The translations under genes were made by a program, and so were the position numbers. From Dolomedes plantarius (lineage: Eukaryota; Arthropoda; Arachnida; Araneae; Dolomedidae): a DNA stretch of 64,000 nucleotides. Every line of letters begins with the position of its first letter. Within the stretch, counting starts at the first letter, position 1. The notes below the pieces were generated by a model. It was not told the origin of the DNA, did not search any database, and saw only the letters and a list, made by a program, of their open reading frames with translations. The stretch lies in contig OU015500.1 in the NCBI GenBank assembly GCA_907164885.2, positions 48,350,646-48,414,645 of the forward strand. The letters are read 5' to 3'. This document shows, in pieces, positions 24,186-38,684 of the stretch.

Positions 24186-25157
24186 AACCCCTTTCGATAT
24201 CTATTACCTGGGATCTTGTAATACCATTTTAAACATTCTTTTTTTCAGTTATATTTCTTTCCATTACCTATTATGTAACTTGCTATTTTTATTATCCATC
24301 TCTGTACAGCTGCGCTGATGCTTTTTAAGTGATGAAATATCTGTTCCGCGTTTTAGTTTTAATCTGTAGAATGATTTTTTGTAATATACTGATTTGCTAA
24401 ACCTATACCAGATAAACTAGGCTCATATTTCCTCAATTGTTATTTTATTTCAGAGTAAAAAAGATAGTGTGGCCATTCACCGGAACAGTCACATAACAAC
24501 CGAGACCTGTTGACTTCAGGGAGAAAGTAAATTTGATCCCGACAGTAAAAAAATGAAACCCTAGGTGACATTTTAACTAATTTTATGAAAACATAACAAT
24601 TATTTACAGAATCACACACTTTTAACAAATATACAAGCACACACGAAAATATGCTGCTACCAGCTAGGAAAACATTAGATCGACTGACAAACATCCTTTC
24701 CCAGCAAGTAGATGAGAAACAGCAGCAGTTCAGAGGGTGTCGGCACGTCGGCACGAACGCTAGTAGTTCTTTCGGTCCACGGAGTCAGAGAGAGTTTTAG
24801 GGATTGCTTCTTACGATCCCTGCGGCTGTTTGCAAGGCCACTTTACGCTGTTAGGGCATCATGAGAGTTTTTGGGAATCAGTTAGTGATGGTACACAGTT
24901 TGTGGGGCTACACATATGAGAGTTTTTACGTAATGATACACTGTTTAAACCAATTGATTACAATAGTCGGTTAAAAAAAAGCCTGGGAATATTCTGTGTA
25001 AAAATAAACGGCTGAGTATAAGGACGCTAGCCCAATGCATCTATGCTTATTTTATCCTAATATTTTAATGTATAAACTTTAATAATTAATATATAAATTT
25101 TAAGCTCTCTTTCCAGTTAGTAAACGTTGTAAATTTGATAGAAAATTTCAATGAGGG
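24186..25157. other. Spacer without recognisable features
   Basis: No gene recognised. About 24740-24960 is less AT-rich and has ATGAGAGTTTTTGGG and ATGAGAGTTTTTACG repeated about 60 bp apart. Confidence 0.4.
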
Positions 25158-25158
25158 A

Positions 25159-25237
<79 letters not shown>
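25158..25237. repeat. (TA)n microsatellite
   Basis: About 75 bp of pure TA. Confidence 0.97.
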
Positions 25238-25243
<6 letters not shown>

Positions 25244-25965
25244 CAAGTTACAAAACAAAAAACCTTTTTTAATTTCCAAATTCTTTTCATTTTCCTTTAA
25301 AATTACTTGGGCGTAAGCAAGCTAATTTCGTTTTCGTTTTAAGAATAAAGGATTTGAAAGTAATCTAAAAACAATAGTACGTAATTAATATATTATACCT
25401 CTAACCACCAGTCTCGTTGGCGCCAAATCTTATATAACCGGCCAGGGGATCGAGACCAGAAATTTGCCCTGGCCTATCAATGCGTAGTGGACACAGTGCA
25501 AGGGTCGTGTGACAACGGCCTCATGAAGTTTTTAAAAGACCCACCAAGGTTTTGGCCGTAGCTTTTTTCTCTCTGCTTCGTTACTTCTTTGAGTGTCTCT
25601 CGCGTCTCGCTGTCCCTTGTCCGCGGACTGCTTCCGACAACTCTACAATGCAAACTCCGTATTCTTAAGCCCCAGCGGAAGATTCCGGTGGCTGGCTTAT
25701 TTTCGTCTATGTTGTCAGTGTCCATTTCTGTCAAGTTCGTTTTATTGTGTACATCCCTTCCATGTCGCCGCCTTGAAGTTTAATTCTAGGAGATAAAGTA
25801 GTTCAACAGTTTAACGTGTGGACTATGTTTTCATAGAGTGTATCTGTGTTCTACATTCCGGCCATGTCTATGATAAGTGATATTATATCCTGTATAATTC
25901 CATCGCCTGTGGCATTCCCCCTCGTATGACTGCAGTGTTCCGAAATCCGGGGTGTGGGGGGATGC
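25238..25965. other. Spacer with a GC-richer segment
   Basis: About 25420-25720 is richer in GC and CpG than its surroundings and holds overlapping ORFs (85 codons minus, 64 and 67 codons plus) without a known domain. It could be part of an unrecognised repeat or an exon; nothing decides this. Confidence 0.3.
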
Positions 25966-25989
25966 TATATATATATATATATATATATA

Positions 25990-27582
25990 CAGTGTGTAAC
26001 AAAATTATAAGACCACTGTAGATTTTGTGATTTTTATTATAAATAGTATATTTTTTTAAAAATTAAATTAGGTTGATGTTAATAAATGAAATATAAAATA
26101 TATGTATATTATTTTTAAGAGATATTTAAATATGCTAATTATTTTATCAACAATTTCAAATTTTTCCAATCAAATATCTGTAACAAAATTATAAGACCAC
26201 TAGTTAAAACATTTTTTTTAATAAAACTAATACGATGTTGATCCACCATTTTTCTGAATAACTTCAAATACTCGATTTTTCATTGAATTAATTAGGTTTT
26301 CGAGCAAATATTTGGGAATTTTGTCCCATTCATCCATGATAGCTAGTTCCAATTCATACACAGAATCATACTGACGGTTATTTGCATTCACTTGACGAGC
26401 CAAATGGCCCCACAAGTTTTCGGTGGGATTCAGGTCTGGACTAAGGCTTGGCCAGTTTAAGACTTCGATTTTTTCTTTTTGAAACCAGATTTTAGTTGAT
26501 TTAGACACATGGCATGGCGCATTGTCTTGCTGAAATTTCCAGTTTGATCCTCCTAAAAATGGGCCAAAAGGTATAAGATGTTGGTAAAGCAGTTGTTGAT
26601 AACAAATGGAGTCCATTTTACCTAGAACTCGCTGCAGATCATATTTCCCATCATATGCAAAAGCTCCCCACACAATCACAGAACCACCATCCATCTGTCT
26701 ATTGAAGAAAACCCGAGGTTCCGTTCGTAAATCATGCTAGTAGGAAATATTACCGTCCGGGCCATCCAAATAAAATTTTCTTCGTCGGAAAAAATTATAT
26801 TTTTCCAAGCAGCATCCTAGGTCATGACTTCTTTTGCCCACTTTAGCCTTCCTTCTTTATGATGCTTTAACAGTCTTGGTTTTCTTTTTAATTTCCGAAG
26901 AACAACATTTGAATTTGATCTTAAAGTGCGCTAGACTGTCATATGTGAAATACTTTTACTTGCCTGCTGTGTTATTTTACGAGTAGACAAGTTCTGTTTC
27001 GTTGCAAGCGTGAAAATTCGTCTATTATCGCGAGCTGATAATTTACTCTTTCTGCCAGATCTTTTATATTTCCCATAAAAATCTATTTTACTTAAAACGT
27101 TATGAATAGCAGTTTTAGAACGTTTAAGTATCTTACTTATTTCACGTTCGGATTTTCCAGAGCCCTTCTAAAACCAAATTTTTCGAACTTCTAATTCAGA
27201 TAATTCTCTTCCATGCGGCATTGAGAATTTCCTCATAAAAACGAAAAAATTAAATCCTATTTTCTTTTACAATATTATCGTTTGGACTTTTTTGTGTTGT
27301 AAAGTTACAGTTTATCTACGATTTTGAAAGAAAATATAAAATAGTTTTAAAAACGCAAATAATTGTAAATAAAAAAATAAGTGGTCTTATATTTATGTTA
27401 CACCGAGATTTCAAAAAATCTTTTGCTGTGTGAAATTAACTCAATTTTGTTTCCTTTAAGCGATTTATTTGAGAAAATATAACTTTTTTCATTTCCTTCA
27501 AATTTTAAAATTATTCATTTTATGCAGTGTAATATTAAAATGAGTGATATTTTGGGTGGTCTTATAATTTTGTTACACACTG
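25990..27582. mobile_element. Tc1-like transposon with two-tier (IR/DR-like) inverted repeats, decayed
   Basis: The outer ends are CAGTGTGTAACAAAATTATA from 25990 and its complement ending at 27582, matching over 27 bp. A second copy of the same motif (GTAACAAAATTATAAGACCA) lies inside the left end at about 26180, and a degenerate one inside the right end at about 27381-27404. Each inverted end thus carries the motif twice, about 175-190 bp apart, as in the IR/DR group of Tc1 elements. TA and (TA)n flank both sides (25966-25989, 27583-27615). The transposase within is broken. Confidence 0.85.
26227..27235 (-). pseudogene. Tc1-type DD34E transposase, frameshifted
   Basis: Read on the minus strand: an N-terminal helix-turn-helix region begins near 27235 (frame MRKF...), then 'SDEENF' with the first catalytic Asp (about 26790). 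The uninterrupted C-terminal 155 codons (26227-26694) hold QQDNAPCH (second Asp) and, 34 residues later by my count, the Glu in NPTENLWGH. All three catalytic residues are visible, but at least three stops or shifts separate the first half from the second. The enzyme would excise and reinsert the element at TA sites; this copy is inactive. Confidence 0.8.

Positions 27583-27615
<33 letters not shown>
27583..27615. repeat. (TA)n tract at the right end of the Tc1-like element
   Basis: TA repeats with AAATA interruption; together with 25966-25989 they suggest insertion into a TA microsatellite. Confidence 0.9.
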
Positions 27616-28454
27616 CTTACTGTTAACAACTGAAGGTAAACAAATGTTAGCTTGTCAGTCAGCAAACACGGGGACGGGCTAATCTCGCGAACCGAGCATA
27701 GAAGCATATCGTGACTGGTACCGGTATACGCGGACGGCCGAGACGCGTGCACTGATGCTATCCTCAACTTTCAAAACTTTAAACTTTTTTAATTATTCAT
27801 TTAAAACCGCCGAACTCAATGGAAGAGGAGAGCTGAAACAGCTGACATTCCGGGTGGGCCAGCTCCTTTCCGTTTCGCAAATTTCCACTATTTTCATGCA
27901 TGCAAAATTAAACTTTTCTGTCCTCCAATGGACAAATTTTTTATTTCCATGTGTTTTACAACTCTTCATCTTTAAGGATACACACATTTTTATAAATTTA
28001 AAAATGTTTTTCATTGCAAACTAAGCTTTTTCCCCAAAGCAGTTTTCCGAATTTCACGAAATCGACAATTTTGATGGACAAATATTTCGGTTTTCTGCAT
28101 TTATTAATGTCAATTTTACGATTTATCGGCATTTGCTAGATGTTCAGCTTCCAAAATATACCAAATACATTCAATAAAAAAATGTTTTCATTCTAAAAGA
28201 GCGTACTTGCAAAACTCACTTTAACTGAATGCCGAGTTCGTAGTTTTTCGACTTATTATTTTACTCACTAATAATTCCAGCAAGTTCGTGAAATTTGTTT
28301 CTAATTAATGAACAACTGATAGGATTCTTCCACCACCAATTTTGAATTCGTCAGAACTGTCTTTCTATTTTTTTAAGCACTTTTCCACCCGAGATTAATA
28401 TTTACATTCGGCCTTACCGCAATATATCTCCCATCTTGCTCACCTGCCTGTTTG
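27616..28454. other. Spacer without recognisable features
   Basis: A GC-richer segment at 27660-27750 is followed by plain AT-rich sequence. The ORF at 27755-28024 has no domain. Confidence 0.4.
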
Positions 28455-28455
28455 C

Positions 28456-28530
28456 TGTCGTGGCGTAGTGCTATCGCGCTCACCTGGTAAACCTTACGTT
28501 GTGGGTTCGGTCCTAGGTGGTGACCCATTT
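28456..28530 (+). repeat. tRNA-derived SINE head
   Basis: TGGCGTAGTGCTATCGCG (A-box-like, 28461-28478) and GGGTTCGGTCC (B-box-like, 28503-28513) are spaced as in a tRNA. The acceptor ends do not pair convincingly, so a SINE or tRNA-like retroposon is preferred over a functional tRNA. Confidence 0.55.
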
Positions 28531-29282
28531 TCCAATTTCCCCTAACTTGGTTTTTTTGTTTTCCCCCGCGGAACTCTGCAATCATCTCATTACGAATTGT
28601 TTGACCCTGCACATGGTTTTTTTTTTAATTATGCGAACTTTCATCTTGTTTGCTGAGGGCCATTTTTTCCGTAAATTTATAATTAATTTCAACGTATTTT
28701 CTTTAAATTTTTTAATTCTTCATTTTAATCTTAATTTATTTAATCTTAATATGATTCTAATTTTTAAATTTATCTTACCCTTCTACTTTTAGAAGGTTTT
28801 AAACTTAATTTTTATATTAATGTAACTGGTAACTTTAAACTTAATTTAATTTAATAATTTTTTCTATTGAGCACATACACATTGATAATAAGCATCTTCC
28901 GACAGGAGTTAAAGTCATTAGACCCAGGAACTCTACTTTTCAAAAGAAAAAATGTTTAGTTACCAAAAGGAAAAATTATTAGTTGAGAACGAGTCATTTA
29001 ATAATTGAAATCCAGAAATAATTTTAAAGTATCAGAAATAATTTTAGTTTTAGGAAATGAGAAGTTTAAACCTTTAGAATTTTTTCTAATTGAATGAATT
29101 TCTTTTTTGTCTAAAAAGCAAAATTTGAAAACGGAAATTTGAAGGAATTATTTCAAAAGACAAAAATCGAAATTTGAGAAAGAAAATTTTAAATTATTAA
29201 TTCCTTTTTTAAAAATTCTAATTTATTTTTAAAAGTGATTAGACGGTTTTTAATCATTAAGAAATGAAACTATTTCATTTTA
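28531..29282. other. AT-rich spacer, possibly part of a Helitron
   Basis: No gene. The stretch runs into a Helitron-like 3' terminus at 29318, so some of it is probably Helitron interior; the 5' limit could not be found. Confidence 0.35.
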
Positions 29283-29318
29283 AATCGAAAAAGCAACACG
29301 TCGGGTTGCCACTCAGCT
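29283..29318 (+). mobile_element. Helitron 3' terminus
   Basis: CGGGTTGCCACTCAGCTAG ends in CTAG followed by T, the classic Helitron 3' end. It resembles the other Helitron ends in the window, ATTCAGCTAG (31282) and, on the minus strand, TTTTCTGCTAG (33757). Confidence 0.55.
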
Positions 29319-29319
29319 A

Positions 29320-29465
<146 letters not shown>

Positions 29466-30179
29466 AAAATTATTCTGAATCAGTATCATCATTCTCACTA
29501 GCATGTTTATTTACTAACACTCGTCGAACACTAAAAACCTAAATAAATTTATTTCCGTCTGCTATCTATCTAAAAGAATATATCACATTTAACCCTAACT
29601 AGATCACTTAATTTATTTCTAAAACACAAGTCTTTAACTGTAGCTCATTTCTAGATTGCATTTTTAATAAAAAATAAGTCTGCAATTTAAATAAGGGAGA
29701 AAGTAGATGTATAAAAGAAAGAGAAGCATTTCTTCCTCTAAATACAACCACTGAAAATTTTCTTCTGCCGTTACTCGCAGCTAAAATTGAATTTGCAGGT
29801 TTTTCTAGGAAGATATTCCCGAGTGCCGTAAGAAGAAATGCTAAACCAAGCTAATCCTTTTGATTACTCTCCGCCTCTATACAATGATTCCTTTCTATAA
29901 TAAAGTCTGGGAGGCCTTATTTATTAGACTGGGAAAGAGTTTCAAGCTGAAAATATGGAGCAAGGAAAGCATTAAATATGAAGACAAAAATTTTAAGAGG
30001 AAGTAAATTACCTCGCTACGCATTTGCATGAAAAAAATACGTATGGATTCAATAACCACGCTGAAAAATAGGAATGGGTAAAATTCTTAATGTAAGTGTA
30101 TTATTATGGGAATATGCGAGTAAACATGGATAATTTGATAAATATTAAATCTAATTTATTTAAGAAGAATCTAATTTAT
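29466..30179. other. Spacer without recognisable features
   Basis: No open frame or repeat recognised. Confidence 0.4.
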
Positions 30180-31282
30180 GTAATGTATTAAAGAAATAGA
30201 ATTTTTAAGCGGTTTTTGTAATATTTTTAAAGTTTGCATTTAAAATAATAATTTAATGGTTATAAAATTCATATCACTAAAAAAACCCATAAAAATTCCG
30301 TTAAAATGAAATCTTTTACGAATCTTTACCTCCATTTTTCTCATTTTAGGGGAATTTTTAAAGATTGATTTTTAGAATTCAATTTATTAAATGCTGATCA
30401 CGAGATTTCTTTTCTTTAAATTAATTTTGCGTCACGTACATAACAACGAATTAAATTGACAAAAATATCAAAATACAGTAAAAGATAAAATTTAACCATT
30501 GGACTAATTGAGATGGAAGTCTTTTAAGAATTTAATTCAAATTATTGACTACCATCCAGGAACTGATAGATCCCATTTTTCCAGGCATTGCTCAAATACA
30601 GTATAAGCATATAGAATGGTTTTGCAAAAGGACCATTTTCACTCCAAAAAACGATCAAGCTGCGTTCATTAATGACATGTTCCTAAAGTCCTTTGACGGG
30701 AAAGAAATGGTCTACAAGTCGATAGACACTGTCTGTAATTCAGATGATGCCGTTAACTATCCGGCAGAGTTTATAAATCCCCTTAAACCAGCGGGTCTTC
30801 CATAGCATCAGCTCTCTTTGCGGAAAGGCCCATACTTAATGCTCCTTCTGAATTTAAAACCACCGAAATTGTGTAATGACACATAAGTCAGACACAATTA
30901 TGTAGACTACAAGTCAAAGCCCTGCATAAAAATTTAATTGAAGCCATTATTTCAACCAGGTGTGCTCCAGAAGAAAAAGTGTTCGTTCCACGAATTCCTC
31001 TAATACACAATGACCTCAGCTTTGACTTTAAGAGTCTGCAATTTTCCCTCAAAGTATGCTTCCCCATGACGATAAAAAAGTTTCAAGGCCAATCTTTAAA
31101 ATAATCTGGCGTAGATTTAAGAGGAAATTGTTTCTCTCGCGGTCAGTTTTACGTAGCTTGTAAATAATAACAAAAAAATATTGTTTATAATTAAATCATC
31201 TAAAAAGCAATTTCATTACCTTTCAATTGTAATTATCCTAAAATTATCCTAAAATGTAAGCGAAGCATGGGTATTCAGCTAG
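30180..31282 (+). mobile_element. Helitron relic with helicase fragment
   Basis: 30190-30440 is homologous, in matching orientation relative to the ends, to the minus-strand Helitron at 33757-34550. A Pif1-type helicase remnant follows, and the element ends GGTATTCAGCTAG at 31282, followed by T. The 5' terminus was not found. Helitrons move by rolling-circle replication using a Rep/helicase; only the helicase tail survives here. Confidence 0.7.
30545..31170 (+). pseudogene. C-terminal fragment of a Helitron Pif1-like helicase
   Basis: The open piece 30545-30805 reads a helicase segment with 'TPKNDQAAFIND' and 'YKSIDTV', followed by 'NYPAEFINPLKPAGLP'. After stops, further frames give 'FVPRIPLIHNDLSFDFKSLQ', then a decayed 'MTIKKFQGQSLK' motif (helicase motif VI region, where Ala-Gln-Gly is expected). 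'SRGQFYVA' comes last. These segments appear in the normal order of Helitron helicases. The Rep domain and helicase motifs I-III are absent. Confidence 0.75.
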
Positions 31283-31287
31283 TTCTA

Positions 31288-33464
<2,177 letters not shown>

Positions 33465-33540
33465 TCGCAGTCTTGATCGAGTTGTCAAGACATATGCTTC
33501 GAAGACGCGCGGGTTTGATCCTGGCTCAATGACAGACGGT
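33465..33540 (+). repeat. Possible tRNA-derived SINE head
   Basis: GGGTTTGATCC (33511-33521) resembles a B-box, and a degenerate A-box-like stretch lies about 45 bp upstream. This is weak evidence. Confidence 0.35.
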
Positions 33541-33756
33541 GATTATTACTGTTGATACGATTAAGAAAAATCATTTCTTGTTATATGAAATTTGTAAGAG
33601 TTTTGTAGTTTTATTGCTAGGGATTCTCGCTTTTTTTAAGGGCTTCTTGTGTTCATAATTTGTTTGTTGTTGTATTGTTCCTTTCTGTATTTTGCTCCTT
33701 ACTATGTACTTTTATTTGTCAATGAAGTCTTTGTTTTGTTTTATTATATGATGTTA

Positions 33757-34550
33757 CTAGCAGAAAACCCGTACTTTGCTATGGAGTACGTTCAAATTAA
33801 ATACAACGGTCAATGTATGCAATTAATGCAGAAAATATGTATAAATATGTTTATAATAAATACAACGATCAATGTATGTAATTAATGTAAAAAAAACAAA
33901 AAATATATTTATAAAAAAAATCGTAATGGATATTTTTAAAGACAAAATAATGTAGAAGAAAATATTCAAATTAAATCTAATAGAACATACTAAAGAATAT
34001 AGTACAGTTAATATAGTACACTTTGAGGAACATATCTTTTACGGTATATTAATAATTTTTTGGATAATTTCCAATCGTCTGCCGTATTAGTAAGAAAAAA
34101 AATATTTTTATCCATTTCTTTGCTATGGACGTGACGATAAATAAATTTAAAGTACCAGAAAAAGAAATCACGTGATCAGCATTTAATAAATTAAATTCTA
34201 AAAATTTATCTTTAAAAATTCACAAAAATCAGAAAATGGAGATAAAGATTCGAAAAAGATCTCGTTTTAAAGGACTTTTTATGATCTTTCTCGTGATATA
34301 ATTTTTATAACCCTCAAATTCTTATTTTAAATGCAAGCTTTAAAGAATGTTACTAAAACAGCTTAAAAATTTAATTTTAAAAAGTCTAAGAAGAATTTTT
34401 CAAGAATCTTTCTTAGTGCACCCCTATACTATAAGAAGAATCGCCATGCAAAATTTCAGCCCTTTAGGTCCAAAGGTTTGGTCTGTGCGCTGTCTGTTAG
34501 TCAGTCAGTCAGTCCGTCAGTCAGTTACGGAACTGTTTTATATATAGAGA
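33757..34550 (-). mobile_element. Complete non-autonomous Helitron
   Basis: On the minus strand the element begins TCTCTATATATAAAACAGTT (from 34550) and ends TTTTCTGCTAG (to 33757). It lies between an A and a T, as Helitrons insert. It is 794 bp with no coding capacity. The 5' part has GACTGACTGAC repeats (about 34497-34525), and 33790-33910 contains a 59-bp tandem duplication (AAATACAACGGTCAATG / AAATACAACGATCAATG). Its central part is homologous to 30190-30440. It would need a Rep/helicase from an autonomous copy. Confidence 0.8.
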
Positions 34551-37127
34551 TTATATGAAGCCCAAGTATGTGTGACATGAATACAATAAGTGAAGCATTT
34601 AATACAAAGGATTTCACCGTATATAAGGCGAAATCATGATTATAGGCCCCCTCGTGCGGCCACTTGATTTGAAACTATGATGTGAGAAATGTTGTAGGCG
34701 GTGAGGAGGGTTCTAGTATTCATACATGCTTACAATCAGTCATTGACAATCAGTCATTTGGAACGTGCTCCAAAGTATTTTTGCTTAAAAGGACAAAAGA
34801 CGTTCAACCTGATTTTTTTCTTTTTAATTTTTCAATATTTTAATCTATATACAAAATGAGAATACTTAATATTATTTTCAACTACATTGAAGTCACTCAA
34901 AATTCTTTGAAACCACAAATATTTTTCCTATTTAAAGACCATGAAATAAAGCAAAAACATAAAAAATAACAAAATATTATTATTTAGGGTTTTAGATTCA
35001 TACAAAAATAATCAATGCCCATTTATGTTTATATATATACAGTAAACTTATATTAAAAATTTTAAGGTTTTTAAATGATTTGGAATGCACACGGACCATT
35101 TTTAAAACTGCAAGCATTTTTGAAAATCTTTTTTAAAAACAGGCACTATTCTGCCAAAACATCCTTATTTTGAATTCTAAGGCACTTCAATGCAGTAAAG
35201 AAGAATACAAACTATTCTCATTTTGCGTATAGAGTTAAAAATTGATAATTAAAAATTCCAGGTTGAAGGTCCTTTGTCTCCTTAAGTAATATTTGGGATT
35301 GTTTTGATTGCGTGTAGGGTCAAGCCGTTAAGTCCGAATTCATCCATTAGGTGGCTCTTTTGGAAGAAAAGGGAAAATTGTTGAGGGGGTAAAAAGCTCG
35401 TCAAAATATATATTGAAAATAAACATGCCTACACGATTCCCTGAGAAATTTCCTTACTTCGCTAAAATGGTCCATAGGTCAAGTTGCTACCTTGTAAGTT
35501 CATATGTGTACGTTCGATTCATATGCCTGTTAGGTGATCTTTTTAGACTAATTTGTTTGATTCTGAAAAAATCCATTTTTTCTCAATTTTTCGAGTTGTT
35601 CTCTGATTGAAAGAAATCATTAATAAGTTTACCTGCTTTCTAAACAAGCAGAATACGAAAATTATTTTACAAGCTATCATCCTTGGATTTTGATGTACTT
35701 ATAAAGTGAATAAAATAACATATCTCTATATGATACATTTTCAAACGCACAGAGGAAATAATATTTTAAGCCAAAAAGCATTTCGTGTTCTTTATGTTGA
35801 TAAAAGGGGGGGGGGAAGCGGTAAACCTTTTTAGATGCGTTGCTGACTGTGATAAAAGAAAAAACGCGAGAGTTAGATTATCTTCTGGAAGCTGCAGAGG
35901 TAGCTTTACAGTTGCGAATATCTATAAACTCCTGCAAATAAAAAAAAAATTTGAAAAATATATTTTCAAATCATGTACAGAAGAAAAGAAAAGAAATTCA
36001 AATTCAAAACTTTCTTATAAGAAGCTTAAAAGATACTGAAGGCAAGAAATTTTAAAATATATATTCAGTAATAAAATATGAATATAATTTGGCAAAAGTT
36101 CTTTTACTCCTTTTCTTGAATTTTTTACATTCATTCCAAAATTTTTAGAACCTCTGCACTTAGACAAAGAAAAGAAGAAATTTCTAAACCTACAGTATTT
36201 TTTGAAGTATATTTTTCCGCATTGCAATACTTTCTACTTGGATGTTAAACATGATGAATTGTCTTTGGGTTTTTATTTAAATGGATTCGAGTGATAAAGA
36301 TTTATATCGGAAAAAAAATCAATATTTTTAAGTATTATTTATGAGTAAAAGCTCTGATTATTAATTTAAGATAATATGTTTTCAGAAAACTATCGTTACT
36401 AAAGGAAAGATTAATATTAATTCTATTTTTATCGCTCTTCTGAACTTCTTCCTACTATTTCATCTAAAATCTGATTTTCAGCTTTAGAAACCTTTAGACC
36501 TCTAGCTATTTTATTATACAATCCAATCGATTAATGGTGAAGGATTCGAAATATTTTTTCTTATTATTTCAAAACTAATGAATAGGAAAAGCTATCGATA
36601 ATAAGAAATAAATTACGAAATTTTTTTTAGAAAACTATAAAAGTTAACGAAAAGTTGAAATTTCTTCAGAAGGGAGCGTAAATACATCTCTAAGAAACAA
36701 AATTTTTGCTTCTTGATAGCCGTTTAGGAATTCTTAAATGATTGTTAAAGTTATAATTTTTCGTGTTATTAATCTCATCTATGAAGTCTGTTCAAAAACT
36801 TTTCCTGCAAAATGATCTCGGGCTTTATCATTCTTTACTGAGACTTGTCAACCCAGAAGCTGTCTCACTCTTGTTTTATACACTTATCCAACGGTGTTTC
36901 CACTTCTGTAGGCAGTCAGATCGTTGTGAGGATTAGACCTGCAATGTTATTTTCATACAATCCTTGATAGTTATTTTGAAGTCTGCGATTTTTAATTCAT
37001 CTCCTTTGTCGTCGTAAATTTTCTTCCTCTTCTATAGTTTAAGCTTTGGGGGAAAAGTAAATAATCCCAGGGACTCTGAAAAATTGAGGTAGAAAAAAAC
37101 CTTACATATTATGTAGATATGTGGAGT
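34551..37127. other. Spacer without recognisable features
   Basis: About 2.6 kb of AT-rich sequence with no gene recognised. The 84-codon plus ORF at 35785-36039 is Lys-rich and without domain. Confidence 0.4.
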
Positions 37128-37975
37128 TATGTAGTATCCGGTTCAAAAAAATCTCCCATTAATAGCAAGGCACAGGTGTGCTGCTGCATTCTGGAGCCCC
37201 TGAGTATTCTCCTTAGTTTATGGGTTGTGATGAGTTGAGAGCTTTACGGACATTTTTTATGAATTCATACAGTGTTCGATTCATAAGTCTCCAATTAATA
37301 GCAATTCGTGTGTGTGCTGGTGAATTGTAATTCAGCAGGAAACCCGAGTTTTCTCCTCAGATTTTGGGTTGAGTTGAGAGTGCTACGGTCATTTCTTATG
37401 GAGTCATACAGTGTTCGATTCATAAGTCTCCAATTAATACCAATTCGTGTGTGTGCTGGTGCATTATAGTTCAACAGGAAACCCGAGTCTTCTCCTCAGA
37501 TTATGGGTTGAGTTAAGAGTACTACGGTCATTTTTTATGGAGTCATACAGTGTTCGATCCATAAGTCTCCGATTAATAGCAATTCATGTGTGGGGTGATG
37601 CATTGTAATTCAGCAGGAAACCCAAGTTTTCTCCTCGGATTTTGGGTTGAGTTAATTGCGCTACGGTCATTTTTTATGGAGTCATACAGTGTTCGGTTCA
37701 AAAGACTCCGATTAATAGCAATGCGTGTGTGTGCTGGTGCATTGTCATTAAGCAGGATCCCCCGAGTTTTCCCCTCAGTTTTGGGGTTGAGTTGAGTTGA
37801 GTTGAAAGTGCTATGATCATTTTTACTGGAGTTATGTAATGTGTAGTTCAAAAGTCTCCTAATAGTAATTCGTGTGTGAGCTGGTCCATTGTCATTCTGG
37901 AAGAACCCAAAGTTTTCTCCTCAGTTTTGGGGCTGAGCAGAGAGCACTCCGGTTATTTTTCGCTACACAAAGGGT
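37128..37975. repeat. Tandem array of about six 139-bp units, antisense to a transposase-like motif
   Basis: The landmark GTGTTCGAT/GG recurs at 37272, 37411, 37550 and 37689, exactly 139 bp apart; flanking units at each end are more diverged. Read on the minus strand, most units encode the phrase LLN-D/Y-NAPAHTR or a variant (NDNGPAHTR in the last, NAAAHL in the first). The phrase resembles the second catalytic Asp motif of Tc1/mariner transposases. The units are therefore probably amplified pieces of a transposase gene. Frames are interrupted between units. Confidence 0.8.
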
Positions 37976-37989
37976 AATAATACCGAGAT

Positions 37990-38106
37990 TTACTTCTTAA
38001 AGCCGATTCCGAACGGTTACAAACATCCATGCCAACAGTGGCATTCGAACTCACATACTGGTATTGAATGCCAGCACCTTAGCTATTCGCCCATCGTCTG
38101 GCCCTT
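37990..38106 (-). repeat. tRNA-derived SINE, family shared with 42540-42660
   Basis: The minus strand shows an A-box (TAGCTAAGGTGCTGGC) and a B-box (GAGTTCGAATGCC), followed by a body whose complement CCGATTCCGAACGGTTACAA (38003-38022) matches 42561-42580. Confidence 0.65.
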
Positions 38107-38684
38107 AGCTTTTAGGAGATTTTTCTTTTACATACCTCCACGCATCACTTTTAAATAATGCCAAAAATCAACTCTTTCTCCCTCAAGAAAAATGGACGCT
38201 AAGATTATGAAATTTAATTTAAGATAATGATATCATTATTTACAACTGCATTTTTATATTAATTTTTTAATTGGTATTTTGAAACGATGAAGAATCTGAT
38301 AGTACAAACTAGCAAGTTATATTAATTTCAAAATTTATCAATAATATTATATTTACTGCCCAAATTTACGGGCTTTACTCAGAAAAGATGAAATTTTCAC
38401 CATTTGTACTTTCCTCATTCATCTGCTCATTTCCTAGGAGAAACATTCGTACATAAATAAGTGGCACTGCCAGTGTTCTAGAGCCAGGAAATTATTATAC
38501 ACTTAAACTGTCGATCTGAAGTACAGCAAGAATACAATATCACATCTGCTTTAGATATAGTAATATGTCCATCCAAGATGGTGACGTAATCGTCAAGAAA
38601 TCAAATACATGATTATAGACAAAATCAGAAAAAAAAATGTTTCCACCATTTTTCATAGATACAAGTAAAATTTACCGTATGTTA
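38107..38684. other. Spacer without recognisable features
   Basis: No gene or repeat recognised. Confidence 0.4.

Noticed and set aside
24440..24754. 104-codon minus ORF with cysteines as a small secreted protein
   Set aside because: No signal peptide followed by a coherent cysteine framework, and no supporting context.
37573..37851. 92-codon minus ORF as a possible peptide gene
   Set aside because: It spans two 139-bp tandem units and exists because of the array; no start or regulatory context.
37128..37975. CRISPR-like array
   Set aside because: Units are contiguous 139-bp tandem copies without short repeats and unique spacers, and the DNA is eukaryotic.
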